This document shows positions 63,238 through 64,000 of a stretch of DNA of 64,000 nt, piece after piece. The translations under genes were made by a program, and so were the position numbers. The stretch is from Rhodococcus sp. 14-1411-2a (GTDB taxonomy: Bacteria; Actinomycetota; Actinomycetes; Mycobacteriales; Mycobacteriaceae). A model generated the notes under the pieces. The model was not told where the DNA came from and did no database searches. It worked only from the letters and a program-made list of their open reading frames with translations. Where the stretch lies: the NCBI RefSeq assembly GCF_002259485.1, contig NZ_NPGA01000014.1:434001-498000 (forward strand), read 5' to 3'. How positions within the stretch are numbered: position 1 is the first letter of the stretch; each line of letters begins with the position of its first letter.

Positions 63238-63254
63238 GTCGGTCATTAGGCTGG

Positions 63255-63281
63255 CTGGGTCGACCGTTTCGGTCGGCCCAG
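63255..63281 (+). terminator. Hairpin after ftsH
   Basis: CTGGGTCGACC (63255-63265) pairs with GGTCGGCCCAG (63271-63281), one G-T pair, loop GTTTC. It may end or attenuate the ftsH transcript before folE. Confidence 0.65.
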
Positions 63282-63386
63282 TCCGTCGTTCGAACCGTGC
63301 TGCAGGTCGGCGCAGCTGCTCCGTGAGGAACAGGTGCGGTTCGGCCCAGCTGTCACATTCGCGGAGCCCAACCGGAGGTACGTTCT

Positions 63387-64000
63387 CGTGTCAGTCAACC
63401 GGACCGACGAGTCGATAATCGACTCGGCAGAAGTCCCAGCAGCGCAGCAGCGGGCAGTGGAACAGACAGTGGCCTACGCCACCGGTGCGGTCTTCGACCA
63501 GCCTCGTGCCGAGGCCGCAGTGCGTGAGCTGTTGATCGCCGTCGGCGAGGATCCGGACCGTCCGGGTCTGCTCGACACGCCGGCCCGTGTGGCGCGTTCC
63601 TATCGGGAAATCTTCGCCGGGCTCTACACCGACCCGGACACGGCGCTGAACACGACGTTCGACGAGGGGCATCAGGAACTGGTGCTCGTCCGCGACATCC
63701 CCATGTTCTCCACGTGCGAGCATCACCTGGTCTCGTTCCACGGCGTCGCACACGTCGGGTACATCCCGGGCAAGAGCGGCAAGGTCACCGGCCTGTCGAA
63801 GCTCGCGCGCGTGGTGGACATGTACGCCAAGCGCCCGCAGGTTCAGGAACGGCTGACCAGCCAGATCGCCGACGCGTTGATGCGCAAACTCGACCCGCGC
63901 GGTGCGATCGTCGTGATCGAGGCCGAGCACCTGTGCATGGCCATGCGCGGCATTCGCAAGCCGGGAGCCAGCACCACCACGTCGGCGGTGCGGGGTCTGT
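63387..64000 (+). CDS. folE: GTP cyclohydrolase I (FolE), partial
   Basis: The first 204 codons of a FolE protein; the gene runs past the window end, missing roughly 20 residues. [14 protein letters not shown] and the later [11 protein letters not shown] supply the zinc Cys/His ligands and catalytic His. The enzyme makes 7,8-dihydroneopterin triphosphate, the entry to folate synthesis. GTG 63387 has GGAGGT eight bases upstream. In actinobacteria ftsH is commonly followed by folE and other folate genes. Confidence 0.93.

Overview
The window is GC-rich, densely packed actinobacterial chromosome, most likely Rhodococcus or a close relative in the Corynebacteriales. The evidence is the dacB / zinc-protease / tilS / hpt / ftsH / folE block at the right end, a SAM-IV-type riboswitch, a Pls/PosA-type peptide synthetase paired with an M1 peptidase, an NDMA-type alcohol dehydrogenase, a DUF222/HNH protein behind an SOS-like box, leaderless GTG starts and many 4-base ATGA overlaps. 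I saw no rRNA, tRNA, CRISPR array, insertion sequence or prophage.

Layout. 0-5 kb: a protealysin-like protease with its emfourin-like inhibitor, surE overlapping a PfkB kinase, a phospholipase D-like protein and an aldo/keto reductase. 5.9-8.5 kb: 3-oxoacid CoA-transferase genes divergent from an IclR regulator, then a small 28-residue-repeat protein. 8.6-11.1 kb: a DUF222/HNH gene with a frameshift just before the nuclease motif. 11.1-17.4 kb: Old Yellow Enzyme, sulfurtransferase, an SDR + acyl-CoA dehydrogenase operon, an ArsR + SRPBCC/TIGR03086 operon on a clear palindrome, and a uridine kinase-like protein. 17.5-21.6 kb: NDMA-type alcohol dehydrogenase with an AcoR-like regulator, and a DJ-1 + MarR operon. 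21.6-27.4 kb: a membrane protein, a reductase gene broken by one stop codon, a second aldo/keto reductase, a carboxylesterase and NDH-2. 27.5-32.7 kb: a flavin monooxygenase divergent from butanediol dehydrogenase and acetoin reductase, with a 98-bp dyad between them and a GAF regulator downstream.

32.7-40.5 kb: an FUSC membrane protein, a HEAT protein with a MerR-HEAT regulator, a cupredoxin lipoprotein with DUF2752 and two tiny ORFs, then GntR + MFS and two small membrane proteins. 40.6-45.9 kb: the Pls-like synthetase and its M1 peptidase. 45.9-48.2 kb: a sulfur-control region, with a SAM-IV riboswitch before a cysteine desulfurase-like gene and a 40-residue Cys-containing leader peptide before a luciferase-like protein. 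48.3-53.7 kb: YbaK, allantoicase, DUF3533 with a TetR on an operator-promoter, DUF6480, uraD, a dienoyl-CoA isomerase-type crotonase and a MarR protein. 53.7-64 kb: GGDEF and PAS proteins, ppa, then dacB, zinc protease, tilS, hpt, ftsH and the start of folE.

The recurring pattern is a small catabolic or redox operon with its own regulator and a visible palindromic operator in the divergent spacer, and long hairpins between convergent genes. Nothing here is a clear-cut new defence or biosynthetic system. The least explained pieces are the leader-peptide and luciferase-like pair, the HEAT/MerR-cupredoxin neighbourhood, the 98-bp dyad, the tandem 31/32-bp intergenic repeat and the 28-residue-repeat protein.
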